From positions 21,528,826 to 21,592,825 of the forward strand of contig CM026559.1 of NCBI GenBank assembly GCA_015143295.1: a stretch of 64,000 nucleotides of DNA, read 5' to 3'. The position numbers and the translations under genes were made by a program. A model generated the notes under the pieces. The model saw only the letters and a program-made list of their open reading frames with translations, was not told where the DNA came from and searched no databases. Source of the stretch: Tetracentron sinense. Taxonomy: Eukaryota > Streptophyta > Magnoliopsida > Trochodendrales > Trochodendraceae. Of the stretch, positions 36,180 through 49,200 are shown one piece after another (positions within the stretch are counted from its first letter, which is position 1; the number at the start of each line of letters is the position of its first letter).

Positions 36180-38570
36180 TGTCACGCCCCAAAATACCCC
36201 CTAGGAGTTAAGGGATACTTTAGAGGTGACTACGTGTACCTGTCAACCATCCTGTAATGCAAGAGGCTAAACATAACATAATACAATGATAATCAGAGCG
36301 CGGAACTAAACATAAGTGCGAAAGCATAAGCCAACTTTTTCTTTTCTTTTATTACTCCATATAGTATTCCAAGTTAACATATACTAAATACAATCAAAGT
36401 AAAGGTGGACATGCCCACCTATCAAAATACAAAAAGGAACTTTCTAACACTGTCCTCTCAACAGTAGTCGAGGTATGGCCACACATCCAAGTCCCCATCC
36501 TCTTGAGACTGCCATGGGATAGGTGGCTCCCTCTCCTCTACGTACTCCTCCTCGACCCAAGGCTCGGGGTCGAGGACATCCACAGTACCTGCCGACATAA
36601 AAGTACGGCTGAGCATGGAATCCTCAGCGAGTACAAACTACTAGCTAACCATAACAATAGCGAAAGCATAACAACAGTGAGCAATACAAGATATTAATTT
36701 AAAGCAATAGTGAAAGCATAAGATACATAGCCATATCTTGACATGCGTGTATGAATGCAAAAACCTCGGTAAAACTCATGTCTCGGAAACCCTTTTCGTG
36801 TCTCGGTCAAATCATGTATGTGTATCGTGTCTTGTCTTGTACTTCATGTCTTGATTTGTTCTTGACTTGTATACTTGTGAGCCAGAGGCTAGCACCCTTC
36901 CTTGGGCTACCAACCTCCTTGTCATGTTCTTGTTCCATTTCTCTTGTGAGCCAGAGGCTAGCACCCTTCCTGGGGCTACCAACCTCCTTGTCATGTTCTT
37001 GTTTCATTTCTCTTGTGAGCCAGAGGCTAGCACCCTTCCTTGGGCTACCAACCTCCTTGTCATGTTCTTGTTTCATTTCTCTTGTGAGCCAGAGGCTAGC
37101 ACCCTTCCTGGGGCTACCAACCTCCTTGTCATGTTCTTGTTTCATTTCTCTTGTGAGCCAGAGGCTAGCACCCTTCCTTGGGCTACCAACCTCCTTGATT
37201 CATCATATACAATTACAATCTTGGAAAACCCGGTTTCATGCATGCATGTGTGGTGTGTGTAGCACTTGTAATATCATGATGAAAATATGACATGAAGAGT
37301 AGTGTATAACAATTCAATCCACAGTATAACCATATAGGAATCTGAGTAATCTACGTGGCATTTGAATAGTTCATCATTCATAAGAACACATGCGTAAGGC
37401 CTACTTTCATTTTCTTCATTTATGTCATTTATTCCTAGTTTAGGCATTTTGTCAAACACATAACATGCAAGGTTCCTTAATGGTTCATCTTCTTCTTTTT
37501 AGTGCCTACTTTCCATCCAAAAATCAAGGTATGTTCATTATTGGTGAAATGCCCATCCTCCATTTTCCATTCTTCACACCACACATTCATACACCATACA
37601 TTCGGCATCCCATCGCCTCAATCAACCTCTCATCCATGCATCCACACCATTTTTCCTCACCTTGTTTATATTTAGTGAATATGATACATTTCATAAGGGA
37701 GAAATACATAGTAGCAAAATCATATAATTCATAGAAAAACTAGGTTATTGTTAGGGGAAGTTAGTAGAGTGTACTAACCTTGAATCAAGGCTTGATCCTT
37801 GGTAGGGGCCTTGATTGAAGCTCCAACTTGAAAGATGAAGCCTTTGCTTGAAAGAAGCTTGAGTTGGGGAAGAAACCCCTTTCAAAAACGTGCTTGGGTT
37901 GCTGCCCTAGCTTGGAGAATGAGTCCCCACACGAGCTTGAGCCTTGAACTTGAAGCAACTCGAGTTGGGGTGAGCTAGGGTTCTTAAACCCCTTTAATTC
38001 CTTCTCCAAATGGAAAACCCTAGTTGCAAATCCCCTTCTCCTTTCTCTCTATCTCTCAAAATCCCTTAAGTTCTGTGAATGAAGCCCTAAAGGCTCGAGC
38101 AAGCCTTAAGGAGAAAGGGTTTAACCCCCAAAAGACGAAAAAGCCCTTAATGAAAATTCTGAAAAACACGAAGACCGAGCGATCGGTGGTTATGACCGAT
38201 CGATCGGTTGCCTACCGAGCGATCGGTGTTTATGACCGATCGACCGGTCAAAAACTCACTCTCTGGAAAATTTCCCCATACAAAATTTCTGACCGTGCGA
38301 TAGCTACCGATCGATCGGTTATGGACCGATCGATCGCTGACTGGACCGAGCGATCGGTCTTCTGTATGTCTGGACTGTTTTGACCATATCTTTTGATTCG
38401 CTCGTCGGATTTTGACGATTCAACTTGCGTTGGGTTCGTCTTTCGAAAACGAACATTTCTGACGTTTCGGAATTTCCGATTTCTCCCTTATTTATTAATT
38501 TGACTACAAAAACGGCCAATTAGCTACGAAGGTGCCATTCATTAAAGATGAAAAAGTCCGGGGTGCTACA
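36180..38570 (-). repeat. 3' LTR of the Tekay element
   Basis: 2,391 bases. Contains the 69-base array at 36879-37200 and the CCGATCGATCGG palindrome cluster at 38170-38360. It differs from the 43708 copy at only a handful of positions plus a short length change in the array. Confidence 0.92.
36879..37200 (+). repeat. 69-base tandem array in the Tekay LTR
   Basis: Five copies starting GAGCCAGAGGCTAGCACCCT at 36879, 36948, 37017, 37086 and 37155; the copies appear again at 44407-44725 and 48397-48715. Because 69 is a multiple of three, several frames stay open on both strands (up to 179 aa), which produces spurious repeat proteins. Confidence 0.9.
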
Positions 38571-38586
38571 TTCTCCCCCCCTTACA
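38571..38586 (-). other. Polypurine tract of the Tekay element
   Basis: Minus strand reads GTAAGGGGGGGAGAA directly before the 3' LTR. This is the expected plus-strand primer position. Confidence 0.8.
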
Positions 38587-38680
38587 AAAATTTCGTCCTC
38601 GAAATTTGGACAATGCGTGCTTTACAATTTAAACAACTTAGCATAACAATTTGAAACAAAATTACAAGTCATACATAAAA

Positions 38681-41600
38681 TCATTCAAACAACTCGGGGT
38701 GCTTTGCCTTGACTTCGGCCTCATGTTCCCATGTAGCCTCTTCTCGAGCGTGATGTTGCCATTGCACGAGAACTAGCGGAATAGTCTTGTTGCGAAGTAC
38801 TTGGTCTCTTCGATCCAAAATATGAACCGGCTTCTCAACCAAAGTGAGATCCTCTCGAATCTCAACCGGATCAAGCTCGATGACGTGAGAAGGATCCGGG
38901 ATGTACTTCCGAAGCTGGGAGATATGAAACACGTTGTGGACCGCCGCCATGTGAGCGGGCAAAGCAACACGGTAAGCCACCTCGCCAACTCGAGTAATGA
39001 TCTCGAACGGACCCACATATCTCGGGCTAAGCTTGCCTCTCTTCCCGAATCGCATAACACCTTTGGTCGGTGAAATCCTTACAAACACAAAATCACCGAC
39101 TCGGAATTCAAGATCCCTCCTTCGGTTGTCGGCATAGCTTTTCTGTCTATCTTGTGCGGTCTTTAACCTTTCCCGGATAAGCTTGACCCTATCCGCGGTT
39201 TGTTCAATTAACTCGGGGCCCAAAATCTTTCTTTCTCCCACTTCATCCCAATACAACGGGGATCTACAACTCCTTCCGTACAAAGCCTCGAAAGGCGCCA
39301 TTTGTATGCTTTCTTGATAACTATTGTTGTAAGCGAATTCCACCAAAGGTAGGTGATCTTCCCAACTTCCCTTGAAGTCTAGCATACATGCTCGGAGCAT
39401 ATCTTCAATAACCTGATTCACCCTCTCGGTTTGCCCGTCGGTCTGTGGGTGGAAAGCTGTGCTAAAGTCTAATCGGGAGCCCATTGCACCTTGAAAACTT
39501 TTCCAAAACCTGGATGTGAATCTTGGGTCTCTATCCGACACAATACTCACTGGCACCCCATGCAATCGGACTATTTCTTTGATGTATAGTTCTGCTAACT
39601 GGTTGGAGTTGAATGTAGTCCGGTATGGTAAGAAATGAGCGGACTTCGTGAGTCTATCAATAACTACCCATATAGCATCGGTCTTCTTGACCGTCTTCGG
39701 CAATCCCACGATGAAGTCCATAGAGATATGTTCCCATTTCCACTCGGGAATAGGGAGAGACTGCAAAAGACCCGCTGGTCTCAAATGCTCTGCTTTCACC
39801 TGTTGGCATACCAAACACCGTGCCACATACTCCGCAACCTCCCTCTTCATGTTTCGCCACCAAAAGTGACTCTTGAGGTTCCGGTACATCTTTGTCCCCC
39901 CGGGATGCACTGTATACTTAGACCGGTGAGCTTCGTCCATAATCTCTCTCCGAAGGTCTGCATTGGCTGGGACACAAAGCCTTCCCTTGAATGTAATAGC
40001 ACCTCGGCTAGTGAGAGAGAAGTCCGTACTACCCTTGGCCACTTCCTTATCCCGGAAAGCCAACAAGTCAGTGTCTGTGGCTTGATACTCCTGGATCAAG
40101 TCTATAAGGTACGGCCGAACTGTAACATTTGCCAAAACCGGACTGCGGACAGAATCGTTCACACTGATGTCTAGATTTGCCAAATCGTCTAACAGTCTCC
40201 ATTCCCGCACCAACATGTGAGCCAACAACCCCGATGGCTTCCTACTCAGAGCGTCTGCCACCACATTTGCTTTTCCCGGGTGATATTGGATAGTGCACTC
40301 GTAGTCCTTTAAGAACTCAATCCAACGCCGTTGTCGTAAGTTTAACTCTTTTTGGGAAAAGAGATACTTGAGGCTCTTGTGGTCCGTGTACACATAGAAC
40401 TCCACCCCGTACAGATAATGTCGCCAAATTTTAAGTGCAAACACGACCGCCGCAAGCTCCAAGTCGTGAGTGGGGTAGTTCTTTTCATGCTCTTTCAACT
40501 GCCTTGATGCATAGGCAATGACTTTCTTGTGTTGCATTAGGACACACCCGAGTCCGACGTGCGAGGCATCACTATACACCTCATACCCAAAAGGTCCAGA
40601 TGGCACAGTAAGGACAGGGGCTGTGGTGAGGCGTTTCTTCAACTCTTGGAAACTTACTTCACATCGGTCACTCCAACTGAACTTTGCATTTTTCCTTGTC
40701 AAGTAGGTGAGAGGTGCAGCCAAACTGGAGAATCCCTCCACAAATCTCCGGTAGTAGCCTGCCAATCCGAGGAAACTACGTATCTCCGTAACGCTCTTGG
40801 GCCTCTCCCAACTCATGACTGCCTCAACCTTGGCTGGATCTACAGAAATACCCTCGGCCGACACCACGTGTCCAAGAAATGCGACCTTCTCTAACCAGAA
40901 CTCGCACTTACTCAATTTGGCATATAGCCTATGCTCTCTCAACATCTCCAGAGCAAGGCGGAGGTCTCGCGCGTGATCTTCCCGTGTCTGGGAATACACC
41001 AAAATGTCATCAATGAATGCAATCACGCATCGATCCAAGTAAGATCGGAACACCCGGTTCATCAAATCCATGAATGCCGCCGGTGCATTCGTCAGCCCAA
41101 AAGGCATGACAAGGAACTCGTAATGCCCATACCGAGTCCTGAAAGCCGTCTTCTGAACATCTTCCGCCTTGATCCTTAATTGGTGATACCCCGATCTAAG
41201 ATCAATTTTGGAGAAGAATCTCGCTCCCTTCAGTTGGTCAAACAAGTCGTCTATCCTTGGCAAGGGATAACGATTCTTGATAGTTACCTTGTTCAACTGA
41301 CGGTAGTCTATACACATCCTCATAGACCCGTCCTTCTTCTTCACAAAGAGAACCGGAGCTCCCCACGGCGAGACACTTGGTTGGATGAAACCAAGTTGTT
41401 GTAACTCCTCAATTTGCTTCTTCAATTCTTCAAGCTCTATCGGGGCCATTCTATATGGGGCTCTTGAAATTGGAGCGGTGCCCGGAGTAAGCTCTATAGC
41501 GAACTCAATCTCCCGATTCGGAGGTAACCCGGGAAGTTTCTCCGGAAACACGTCCAAGAAATCACTCACGACCGGAATGGCCGAGGAGTTTTGTGCTTCT

Positions 41601-42007
41601 AGGTTTGTTACACTCAAGGCTGCGAGGCGAGCAATGTCCCTCTCTCTTAATCCTCGGAAGTGAAAAGGCTTACCCCCTTCCGGCTTGAAATTCACCATCT
41701 TCTCAAAACACGCAACATGCCCGTGATGGTTTGACAACCAATCCATCCCTAAGATGACATCAAAATCCAAGTCTTGAAAATCTAGGACGATGAGATCGGC
41801 TAACAGTTCATTCTCCCCCACTTGAACCACACTATCCCCGAATATCTTGTCTGTATCAACTGACTTGCCGAGTGGAGTTGCAATGGTCAACTCCTGCTTT
41901 AACGGAGTAGCCTCAGTCAAAAATCCCTTTGCGAAACTAGGCGACACAAAGGAGTGAGTGGATCCTGTGTCGATCAACACTCGGGCAAGACATTCGTTCA
42001 CTAACAA
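38681..42007 (-). CDS. Tekay pol polyprotein (PR-RT-RH-INT-chromodomain)
   Basis: One open frame of 1,108 residues. In order it has an aspartic protease with LIDTGS at residues 11-16; a reverse transcriptase (about 185-365) with FIDD at 331-334, the gypsy variant of the YxDD catalytic box; RNase H (about 475-590) with YSDAS at 478 and VADALS near 583; and an integrase with a zinc finger (H701 to C731/C734) and a catalytic triad fitting D764, D825 and E861. The C-terminal chromodomain (about 1056-1108, EEATWEHE) is of the Tekay/Del kind thought to steer insertion into heterochromatin. In the living element this makes, processes and integrates the DNA copy. It is separated from gag by about 120 bases. 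The high LTR identity and the long open frame suggest recent activity. It is a transposon gene, not a host gene. Confidence 0.95.
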   Translation of the reverse strand: MLVNECLARVLIDTGSTHSFVSPSFAKGFLTEATPLKQELTIATPLGKSVDTDKIFGDSVVQVGENELLADLIVLDFQDLDFDVILGMDWLSNHHGHVACFEKMVNFKPEGGKPFHFRGLRERDIARLAALSVTNLEAQNSSAIPVVSDFLDVFPEKLPGLPPNREIEFAIELTPGTAPISRAPYRMAPIELEELKKQIEELQQLGFIQPSVSPWGAPVLFVKKKDGSMRMCIDYRQLNKVTIKNRYPLPRIDDLFDQLKGARFFSKIDLRSGYHQLRIKAEDVQKTAFRTRYGHYEFLVMPFGLTNAPAAFMDLMNRVFRSYLDRCVIAFIDDILVYSQTREDHARDLRLALEMLREHRLYAKLSKCEFWLEKVAFLGHVVSAEGISVDPAKVEAVMSWERPKSVTEIRSFLGLAGYYRRFVEGFSSLAAPLTYLTRKNAKFSWSDRCEVSFQELKKRLTTAPVLTVPSGPFGYEVYSDASHVGLGCVLMQHKKVIAYASRQLKEHEKNYPTHDLELAAVVFALKIWRHYLYGVEFYVYTDHKSLKYLFSQKELNLRQRRWIEFLKDYECTIQYHPGKANVVADALSRKPSGLLAHMLVREWRLLDDLANLDISVNDSVRSPVLANVTVRPYLIDLIQEYQATDTDLLAFRDKEVAKGSTDFSLTSRGAITFKGRLCVPANADLRREIMDEAHRSKYTVHPGGTKMYRNLKSHFWWRNMKREVAEYVARCLVCQQVKAEHLRPAGLLQSLPIPEWKWEHISMDFIVGLPKTVKKTDAIWVVIDRLTKSAHFLPYRTTFNSNQLAELYIKEIVRLHGVPVSIVSDRDPRFTSRFWKSFQGAMGSRLDFSTAFHPQTDGQTERVNQVIEDMLRACMLDFKGSWEDHLPLVEFAYNNSYQESIQMAPFEALYGRSCRSPLYWDEVGERKILGPELIEQTADRVKLIRERLKTAQDRQKSYADNRRRDLEFRVGDFVFVRISPTKGVMRFGKRGKLSPRYVGPFEIITRVGEVAYRVALPAHMAAVHNVFHISQLRKYIPDPSHVIELDPVEIREDLTLVEKPVHILDRRDQVLRNKTIPLVLVQWQHHAREEATWEHEAEVKAKHPELFE

Positions 42008-42127
42008 AGCGCCTGTGCGATTAAGTGACTACTATTAGTAGATTTCAAACAACAAGCATCATACATAGGTAACCCTTAGTATAGAAACTCACAAAGCAAA
42101 CCATAGAAATTTTACACAATTTAAATT

Positions 42128-43401
42128 CTAGAATTCGTGCGTACCTTGCACGACATCGTCGGATGCACGTGCGTCTCTCTCGGATAAGGCAAAGACTCGG
42201 CCCTGTGTGGCTGGGCGAGGAGGCCGGGTAGACTGTGAGGCCCTCGAAGCCTGAGAAGAGCTAGGCTGAGATGTCTGCCTAATCGGGGGCCTGCTCCCCG
42301 AAGACTGAGCTGGCAACAGACGTCGGGGACAATCTCTAATCATGTGGCCCTGGTCGCCACAATGAAAACAGCCTCCTGTAGCCTTCTGACATTCCCCTGC
42401 TGGATGCCTCCTTCCACAAAGGGTGCAGACATCATGTGAATAAGTGGGAGGAGTATAACCCGTAGCCTGAGTCACTGCGGGGCGAGGAGCATACGAGGTA
42501 GCCGGGCGAAAAGCCGGTGGAGAAAAAGGGCGGGGGGCCTGTGGTGCCGAGTACATCCTCTGTGACTGAGCCGGCCCTGCGAACTGATAAGACATAGTCC
42601 TAGCTCTCTTCTCCCCCGAACTACTAGACTGTCCCTTCTCTATTCCTCTTCTCTTAAAGAACTCTTCGGAATTCGACTCGGCCAACAATGCTTTGTCCAC
42701 AACTTCTGAATATGTCTCATGTCGGAACATTGAGACACGATCCTTGAGGTAGGCCTTCAACCCCCTCTCAAATTTTTGGGCCTTCATAGCCTCGGTAGCT
42801 ATCATGTGTGGAGCAAATCGAGATAGCTCTGAGAACTTGGCTTCGTAAGCCGCTACAGACATATTACCTTGCTCCAAGGTAATAAATTCAATTTCTTTCT
42901 TTCTTTCATCCCAACCGGAAAGTATTTCTTGTAGAAAACGTCCAAGAATTCTCCCCATGTCCATTCTTGGCCTTGCCGGGTCAACTCTCGGGTCCGAAGT
43001 GCAGACTTCCACCAATGGTCGGCCTCGCCTTCAAGCATAAAGGCAGCCCATGTGACCCTCTCTACTTCCGTAGGTGCCAAAACCGAGAATATCTTCTCAA
43101 GTTGCCGAATCCAACCCTCGGCAACAAGTGGATCAATGCTTCCACAAAAAGTTGGAGGCCTCATCCTCCGGAAAGCTTCTATCCCGGCTTGGGCTCGGTT
43201 AGGAGGAGCCGGTATAAGTGCCGCATTAGGCGGGGTGGCCGGTTGCCTTGCCGCCAACATAGCCAAAGTCTCGGCTATGGATGCGAATGCCTGGGCAAAG
43301 TCGGGTTGATCATCACCCGATGGAGCATCACCTCCATTACCCCTCGTGTTGTACCCGCGACCCCGAGTATTGCGTCTCATGATTTCTCCTGAGAACGACA
43401 A
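42128..43401 (-). pseudogene. Tekay gag
   Basis: The minus-strand coding region has an arginine/glycine-rich start (MRRNTRGRGYNTRG), the retrotransposon gag core (WIRQLEKIFSV, AAFMLEGEADHWW, WGEFLDVFYKKYFP) and a cysteine-rich tail ending in a CCHC knuckle, CFHCGDQGHMIRDC. Gag would form the particle shell and bind RNA. The region appears interrupted about once, so it is scored as a fossil. A partial second copy lies at 46250-47391. Confidence 0.85.
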
Positions 43402-43691
43402 TACAACATGAGTCTAACTTGGATACGCATTTAGTACAATTTCGCAATTCACTTAATACATATTCATCAAGCACATTGAATAAGTACAACACAAATAATG
43501 TACACATGGTATATAACACAATAGCATAACATACAATCCGTGTTCCTAGTGTAGGACTCTATGTTCGGTTGAAGTTCAACCCATTTTGACTAAGACTAAC
43601 TTGTTAGTCTATACTTGGAATACAACTCTCTAAGGTGATTCTAATACCTTGTTCAATCATCTAAGTGACCCTAGGGACTCTAATGCCTAGA

Positions 43692-43703
43692 GCTCTGATA
43701 CCA
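43692..43703 (-). other. Primer-binding site (iMet tRNA)
   Basis: Minus strand reads TGGTATCAGAGC four bases after the 5' LTR end. This is the standard plant initiator-Met tRNA site. A copy lies at 47682-47693 in the duplicated segment. Confidence 0.9.
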
Positions 43704-43707
43704 CTTC

Positions 43708-46107
43708 TGTCACGCCCCAAAATACCCCCTAGGAGTTAAGGGATACTTTAGAGGTGACTACGTGTACCTGTCAACCATCCTGTAATGCAAGAGGCTAAAC
43801 ATAACATAATACAATGATAATCAGAGCGCGGAACTAAACATAAGTGCGAAAGCATAAGCCAACTTTTTCTTTTCTTTTATTACTCCATATAGTATTCCAA
43901 GTTAACATATACTAAATACAATCAAAGTAAAGGTGGACATGCCCACCTATCAAAATACAAAAAGGAACTTTCTAACACTGTCCTCTCAACAGTAGTCGAG
44001 GTATGGCCACACATCCAAGTCCCCATCCTCTTGAGACTGCCATGGGATAGGTGGCTCCCTCTCCTCTACGTACTCCTCCTCGACCCAAGGCTCGGGGTCA
44101 AGGACATCCACAGTACCTGCCGACATAAAAGTACGGCTGAGCATGGAATCCTCAGCGAGTACAAACTACTAGCTAACCATAACAATAGCGAAAGCATAAC
44201 AACAGTGAGCAATACAAGATATTAATTTAAAGCAATAGTGAAAGCATAAGATACATAGCCATATCTTGACATGCGTGTATGAATGCAAAAACCTCGGTAA
44301 AACTCATGTCTCGGAAACCCTTTTCGTGTCTCGGTCAAATCATGTATGTGTATCGTGTCTTGTCTTGTACTTCATGTCTTGATTTGTTCTTGACTTGTAT
44401 ACTTGTGAGCCAGAGGCTAGCACCCTTCCTTGGGCTACCAACCTCCTTGTCATGTTCTTGTTCCATTTCTCTTGTGAGCCAGAGGCTAGCACCCTTCCTT
44501 GGGCTACCAACCTCCTTGTCATGTTCTTGTTTCATTTCTCTTGTGAGCCAGAGGCTAGCACCCTTCCTTGGGCTACCAAACTCCTTGTCATGTTCTTGTT
44601 TCATTTCTCTTGTGAGCCAGAGGCTAGCACCCTTCCTGGGGCTACCAACCTCCTTGTCATGTTCTTGTTTCATTTCTCTTGTGAGCCAGAGGCTAGCACC
44701 CTTCCTTGGGCTACCAACCTCCTTGTCATGTTCTTGATTCATCATATACAATTACAATCTTGGAAAACCCGGTTTCATGCATGCATGTGTGGTGTGTGTA
44801 GCACTTGTAATATCATGATGAAAATATGACATGAAGAGTAGTGTATAACAATTCAATCCACAGTATAACCATATAGGAATCTGAGTAATCTACGTGGCAT
44901 TTGAATAGTTCATCATTCATAAGAACACATGCGTAAGGCCTACTTTCATTTTCTTCATTTATGTCATTTATTCCTAGTTTAGGCATTTTGTCAAACACAT
45001 AACATGCAAGGTTCCTTAATGGTTCATCTTCTTCTTTTAGTGCCTACTTTCCATCCAAAAATCAAGGTATGTTCATTATTGGTAAAATGCCCATCCTCCA
45101 TTTTCCATTCTTCACACCACACATTCATACACCATACATTCGGCATCCCATCGCCTCAATCAACCTCTCATCCATGCATCCACACCATTTTTCCTCACCT
45201 TGTTTATATTTAGTGAATATGATACATTTCATAAGGGAGAAATACATAGTAGCAAAATCATATAGTTCATAGAAAAACTAGGTTATTGTTAGGGGAAGTT
45301 AGTAGAGTGTACTAACCTTGAATCAAGGCTTGATCCTTGGTAGGGGCCTTGATTGAAGCTCCAACTTGAAAGATGAAGCCTTTGCTTGAAAGAAGCTTGA
45401 GTTGGGGAAGAAACCCCTTTCAAAAACGTGCTTGGGTTGCTGCCCTAGCTTGGAGAATGAGTCCCCACACGAGCTTGAGCCTTGAACTTGAAGCAACTCG
45501 AGTTGGGGTGAGCTAGGGTTCTTAAACCCCTTTGATTCCTTCTCCAAATGGAAAACCCTAGTTGCAAATCCCCTTCTCCTTTCTCTCTATCTCTCAAAAT
45601 CCCTTAAGTTCTGTGAATGAAGCCCTAAAGGCTCGAGCAAGCCTTAAGGAGAAAGGGTTTAACCCCCAAAAGACGAAAAAGCCCTTAATGAAAATTCTGA
45701 AAAACACGAAGACCAAGCGATCGGTGGTTATGACCGATCGATCGGTTGCCTACCGAGCGATCGGTGTTTATGACCGATCGACCGGTCAAAAACTCACTCT
45801 CTGGAAAATTTCCCCATACAAAATTTCTGACCGTGCGATAGCTACCGATTGATCGGTTATGGACCGATCGATCGCTGACTGGACCGAGCGATCGGTCTTC
45901 TGTATGTCTGGACTGTTTTGACCATATCTTTTGATTCGCTCGTCGGATTTTGACGATTCAACTTGCGTTGGGTTCGTCTTTCGAAAACGAACATTTCTGA
46001 CGTTTCGGAATTTCCGATTTCTCCCTTATTTATTAATTTGACTACAAAAACGGCCAATTAGCTACGAAGGTGCCATTCATTAAAGATGAAAAGTCCGGGG
46101 TGCTACA
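43708..46107 (-). repeat. 5' LTR of the Tekay element
   Basis: 2,400 bases, nearly identical to 36180-38570 and to 47698-50098. Immediately followed by GTTCA and the right flank of the target MITE. Confidence 0.92.
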
Positions 46108-46252
46108 GTTCAGGGGTGTCAAAATGGACACGTAGCGACCCCAGGCATAACTCGGATTCGCCAAGTCCAGTTACAACCATAGAGGATTTGGTTCAATTGG
46201 AGTATCAAAATGGTCCAAATTGTAGAACAGCCATAGCTTCATTGCAAAGGAA
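46108..46252. other. Duplicated copy of the insertion's right flank
   Basis: About 140 bases identical to 50099-50240: GTTCA, the remaining MITE arm and unit B sequence up to CATTGCAAA. It then joins internal gag sequence at a point where both parents share CTGA. This shows that the segment to the right was duplicated together with host flank after insertion. Confidence 0.85.
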
Positions 46253-49200
46253 CTGACTGAGATGTCTGCCTAATCGGGGGCCTGCTCCCCGAAGACTGAG
46301 CTGGCAACAGACGTCGGGGACAATCTCTAATCATGTGGCCCTGGTCGCCACAATGAAAACAGCCTCCTGTAGCCTTCTGACATTCCCCTGCTGGATGCCT
46401 CCTTCCACAAAGGGTGCAGACATCATGTGAATAAGTGGGAGGAGTATAACCCGTAGCCTGAGTCACTGCGGGGCGAGGAGCATACGAGGTAGCCGGGCGA
46501 AAAGCCGGTGGAGAAAAAGGGCGGGGGCCTGTGGTGCCGAGTACATCCTCTGTGACTGAGCCGGCCCTGCGAACTGATAAGACATAGTCCTAGCTCTCTT
46601 CTCCCCCGAACTACTAGACTGTCCCTTCTCTATTCCTCTTCTCTTAAAGAACTCTTCGGAATTCGACTCGGCCAACAATGCTTTGTCCACAACTTCTGAA
46701 TATGTCTCATGTCGGAACATTGAGACACGATCCTTGAGGTAGGCCTTCAACCCCCTCTCAAATTTTTGGGCCTTCATAGCCTCGGTAGCTATCATGTGTG
46801 GAGCAAATCGAGATAGCTCTGAGAACTTGGCTTCGTAAGCCGCTACAGACATATTACCTTGCTCCAAGGTAATAAATTCAATTTCTTTCTTTTCTTTCAT
46901 CCCAACCGGAAAGTATTTCTTGTAGAAAACGTCCAAGAATTCTCCCCATGTCCATTCTTGGCCTTGCCGGGTCAACTCTCGGGTCCGAAGTGCAGACTTC
47001 CACCAATGGTCGGCCTCGCCTTCAAGCATAAAGGCAGCCCATGTGACCCTCTCTACTTCCGTAGGTGCCAAACCGAGAATATCTTCTCAAGTTGCCGAAT
47101 CCAACCCTCGGCAACAAGTGGATCAATGCTTCCACAAAAAGTTGGAGGCCTCATCCTCCGGAAAGCTTCTATCCCGGCTTGGGCTCGGTTAGGAGGAGCC
47201 GGTATAAGTGCCGCATTAGGCGGGGTGGCCGGTTGCCTTGCCGCCAACATAGCCAAAGTCTCGGCTATGGATGCGAATGCCTGGGCAAAGTCGGGTTGAT
47301 CATCACCCGATGGAGCATCACCTCCATTACCCCTCGTGTTGTACCCGCGACCCCGAGTATTGCGTCTCATGATTTCTCCTGAGAACGACAATACAACATG
47401 AGTCTAACTTGGATACGCATTTAGTACAATTTCGCAATTCACTTAATACATATTCATCAAGCACATTGAATAAGTACAACACAAATAATGTACACATGGT
47501 ATATAACACAATAGCATAACATACAATCCGTGTTCCTAGTGTAGGACTCTATGTTCGGTTGAAGTTCAACCCATTTTGACTAAGACTAACTTGTTAGTCT
47601 ATACTTGGAATACAACTCTCTAAGGTGATTCTAATACCTTGTTCAATCATCTAAGTGACCCTAGGGACTCTAATGCCTAGAGCTCTGATACCACTTCTGT
47701 CACGCCCCAAAATACCCCCTAGGAGTTAAGGGATACTTTAGAGGTGACTACGTGTACCTGTCAACCATCCTGTAATGCAAGAGGCTAAACATAACATAAT
47801 ACAATGATAATCAGAGCGCGGAACTAAACATAAGTGCGAAAGCATAAGCCAACTTTTTCTTTTCTTTTATTACTCCATATAGTATTCCAAGTTAACATAT
47901 ACTAAATACAATCAAAGTAAAGGTGGACATGCCCACCTATCAAAATACAAAAAGGAACTTTCTAACACTGTCCTCTCAACAGTAGTCGAGGTATGGCCAC
48001 ACATCCAAGTCCCCATCCTCTTGAGACTGCCATGGGATAGGTGGCTCCCTCTCCTCTACGTACTCCTCCTCGACCCAAGGCTCGGGGTCAAGGACATCCA
48101 CAGTACCTGCCGACATAAAAGTACGGCTGAGCATGGAATCCTCAGCGAGTACAAACTACTAGCTAACCATAACAATAGCGAAAGCATAACAACAGTGAGC
48201 AATACAAGATATTAATTTAAAGCAATAGTGAAAGCATAAGATACATAGCCATATCTTGACATGCGTGTATGAATGCAAAAACCTCGGTAAAACTCATGTC
48301 TCGGAAACCCTTTTCGTGTCTCGGTCAAATCATGTATGTGTATCGTGTCTTGTCTTGTACTTCATGTCTTGATTTGTTCTTGACTTGTATACTTGTGAGC
48401 CAGAGGCTAGCACCCTTCCTTGGGCTACCAACCTCCTTGTCATGTTCTTGTTCCATTTCTCTTGTGAGCCAGAGGCTAGCACCCTTCCTTGGGCTACCAA
48501 CCTCCTTGTCATGTTCTTGTTTCATTTCTCTTGTGAGCCAGAGGCTAGCACCCTTCCTTGGGCTACCAAACTCCTTGTCATGTTCTTGTTTCATTTCTCT
48601 TGTGAGCCAGAGGCTAGCACCCTTCCTGGGGCTACCAACCTCCTTGTCATGTTCTTGTTTCATTTCTCTTGTGAGCCAGAGGCTAGCACCCTTCCTTGGG
48701 CTACCAACCTCCTTGTCATGTTCTTGATTCATCATATACAATTACAATCTTGGAAAACCCGGTTTCATGCATGCATGTGTGGTGTGTGTAGCACTTGTAA
48801 TATCATGATGAAAATATGACATGAAGAGTAGTGTATAACAATTCAATCCACAGTATAACCATATAGGAATCTGAGTAATCTACGTGGCATTTGAATAGTT
48901 CATCATTCATAAGAACACATGCGTAAGGCCTACTTTCATTTTCTTCATTTATGTCATTTATTCCTAGTTTAGGCATTTTGTCAAACACATAACATGCAAG
49001 GTTCCTTAATGGTTCATCTTCTTCTTTTTAGTGCCTACTTTCCATCCAAAAATCAAGGTATGTTCATTATTGGTGAAATGCCCATCCTCCATTTTCCATT
49101 CTTCACACCACACATTCATACACCATACATTCGGCATCCCATCGCCTCAATCAACCTCTCATCCATGCATCCACACCATTTTTCCTCACCTTGTTTATAT

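Larger units (their letters stand above)
36180..46107 (-). mobile_element. Tekay/Del-type Ty3/gypsy chromovirus
   Basis: Both LTRs (36180-38570 and 43708-46107; about 2.4 kb, TGTCACGCCCC...GGTGCTACA) are more than 99% identical by eye. GTTCA lies at 36175-36179 on the left and immediately after the right LTR. On the minus strand the order is 5' LTR, primer site TGGTATCAGAGC (iMet tRNA), gag, protease, reverse transcriptase, RNase H, integrase, chromodomain, purine tract, 3' LTR. It looks nearly whole; pol is open throughout and gag appears interrupted about once. It inserted into the right arm of the unit B foldback MITE. Very young, probably well under a million years. Confidence 0.93.

Noticed and set aside
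36751-37290. A 179-aa repetitive frame and its antisense partners (also at 44279 and 48269)
   Set aside because: They are produced by a 69-base tandem array inside the Tekay LTR; several frames on both strands stay open because 69 is divisible by three.
39635-41663. Plus-strand frames of 74-179 aa
   Set aside because: They are antisense shadows of the Tekay pol frame.
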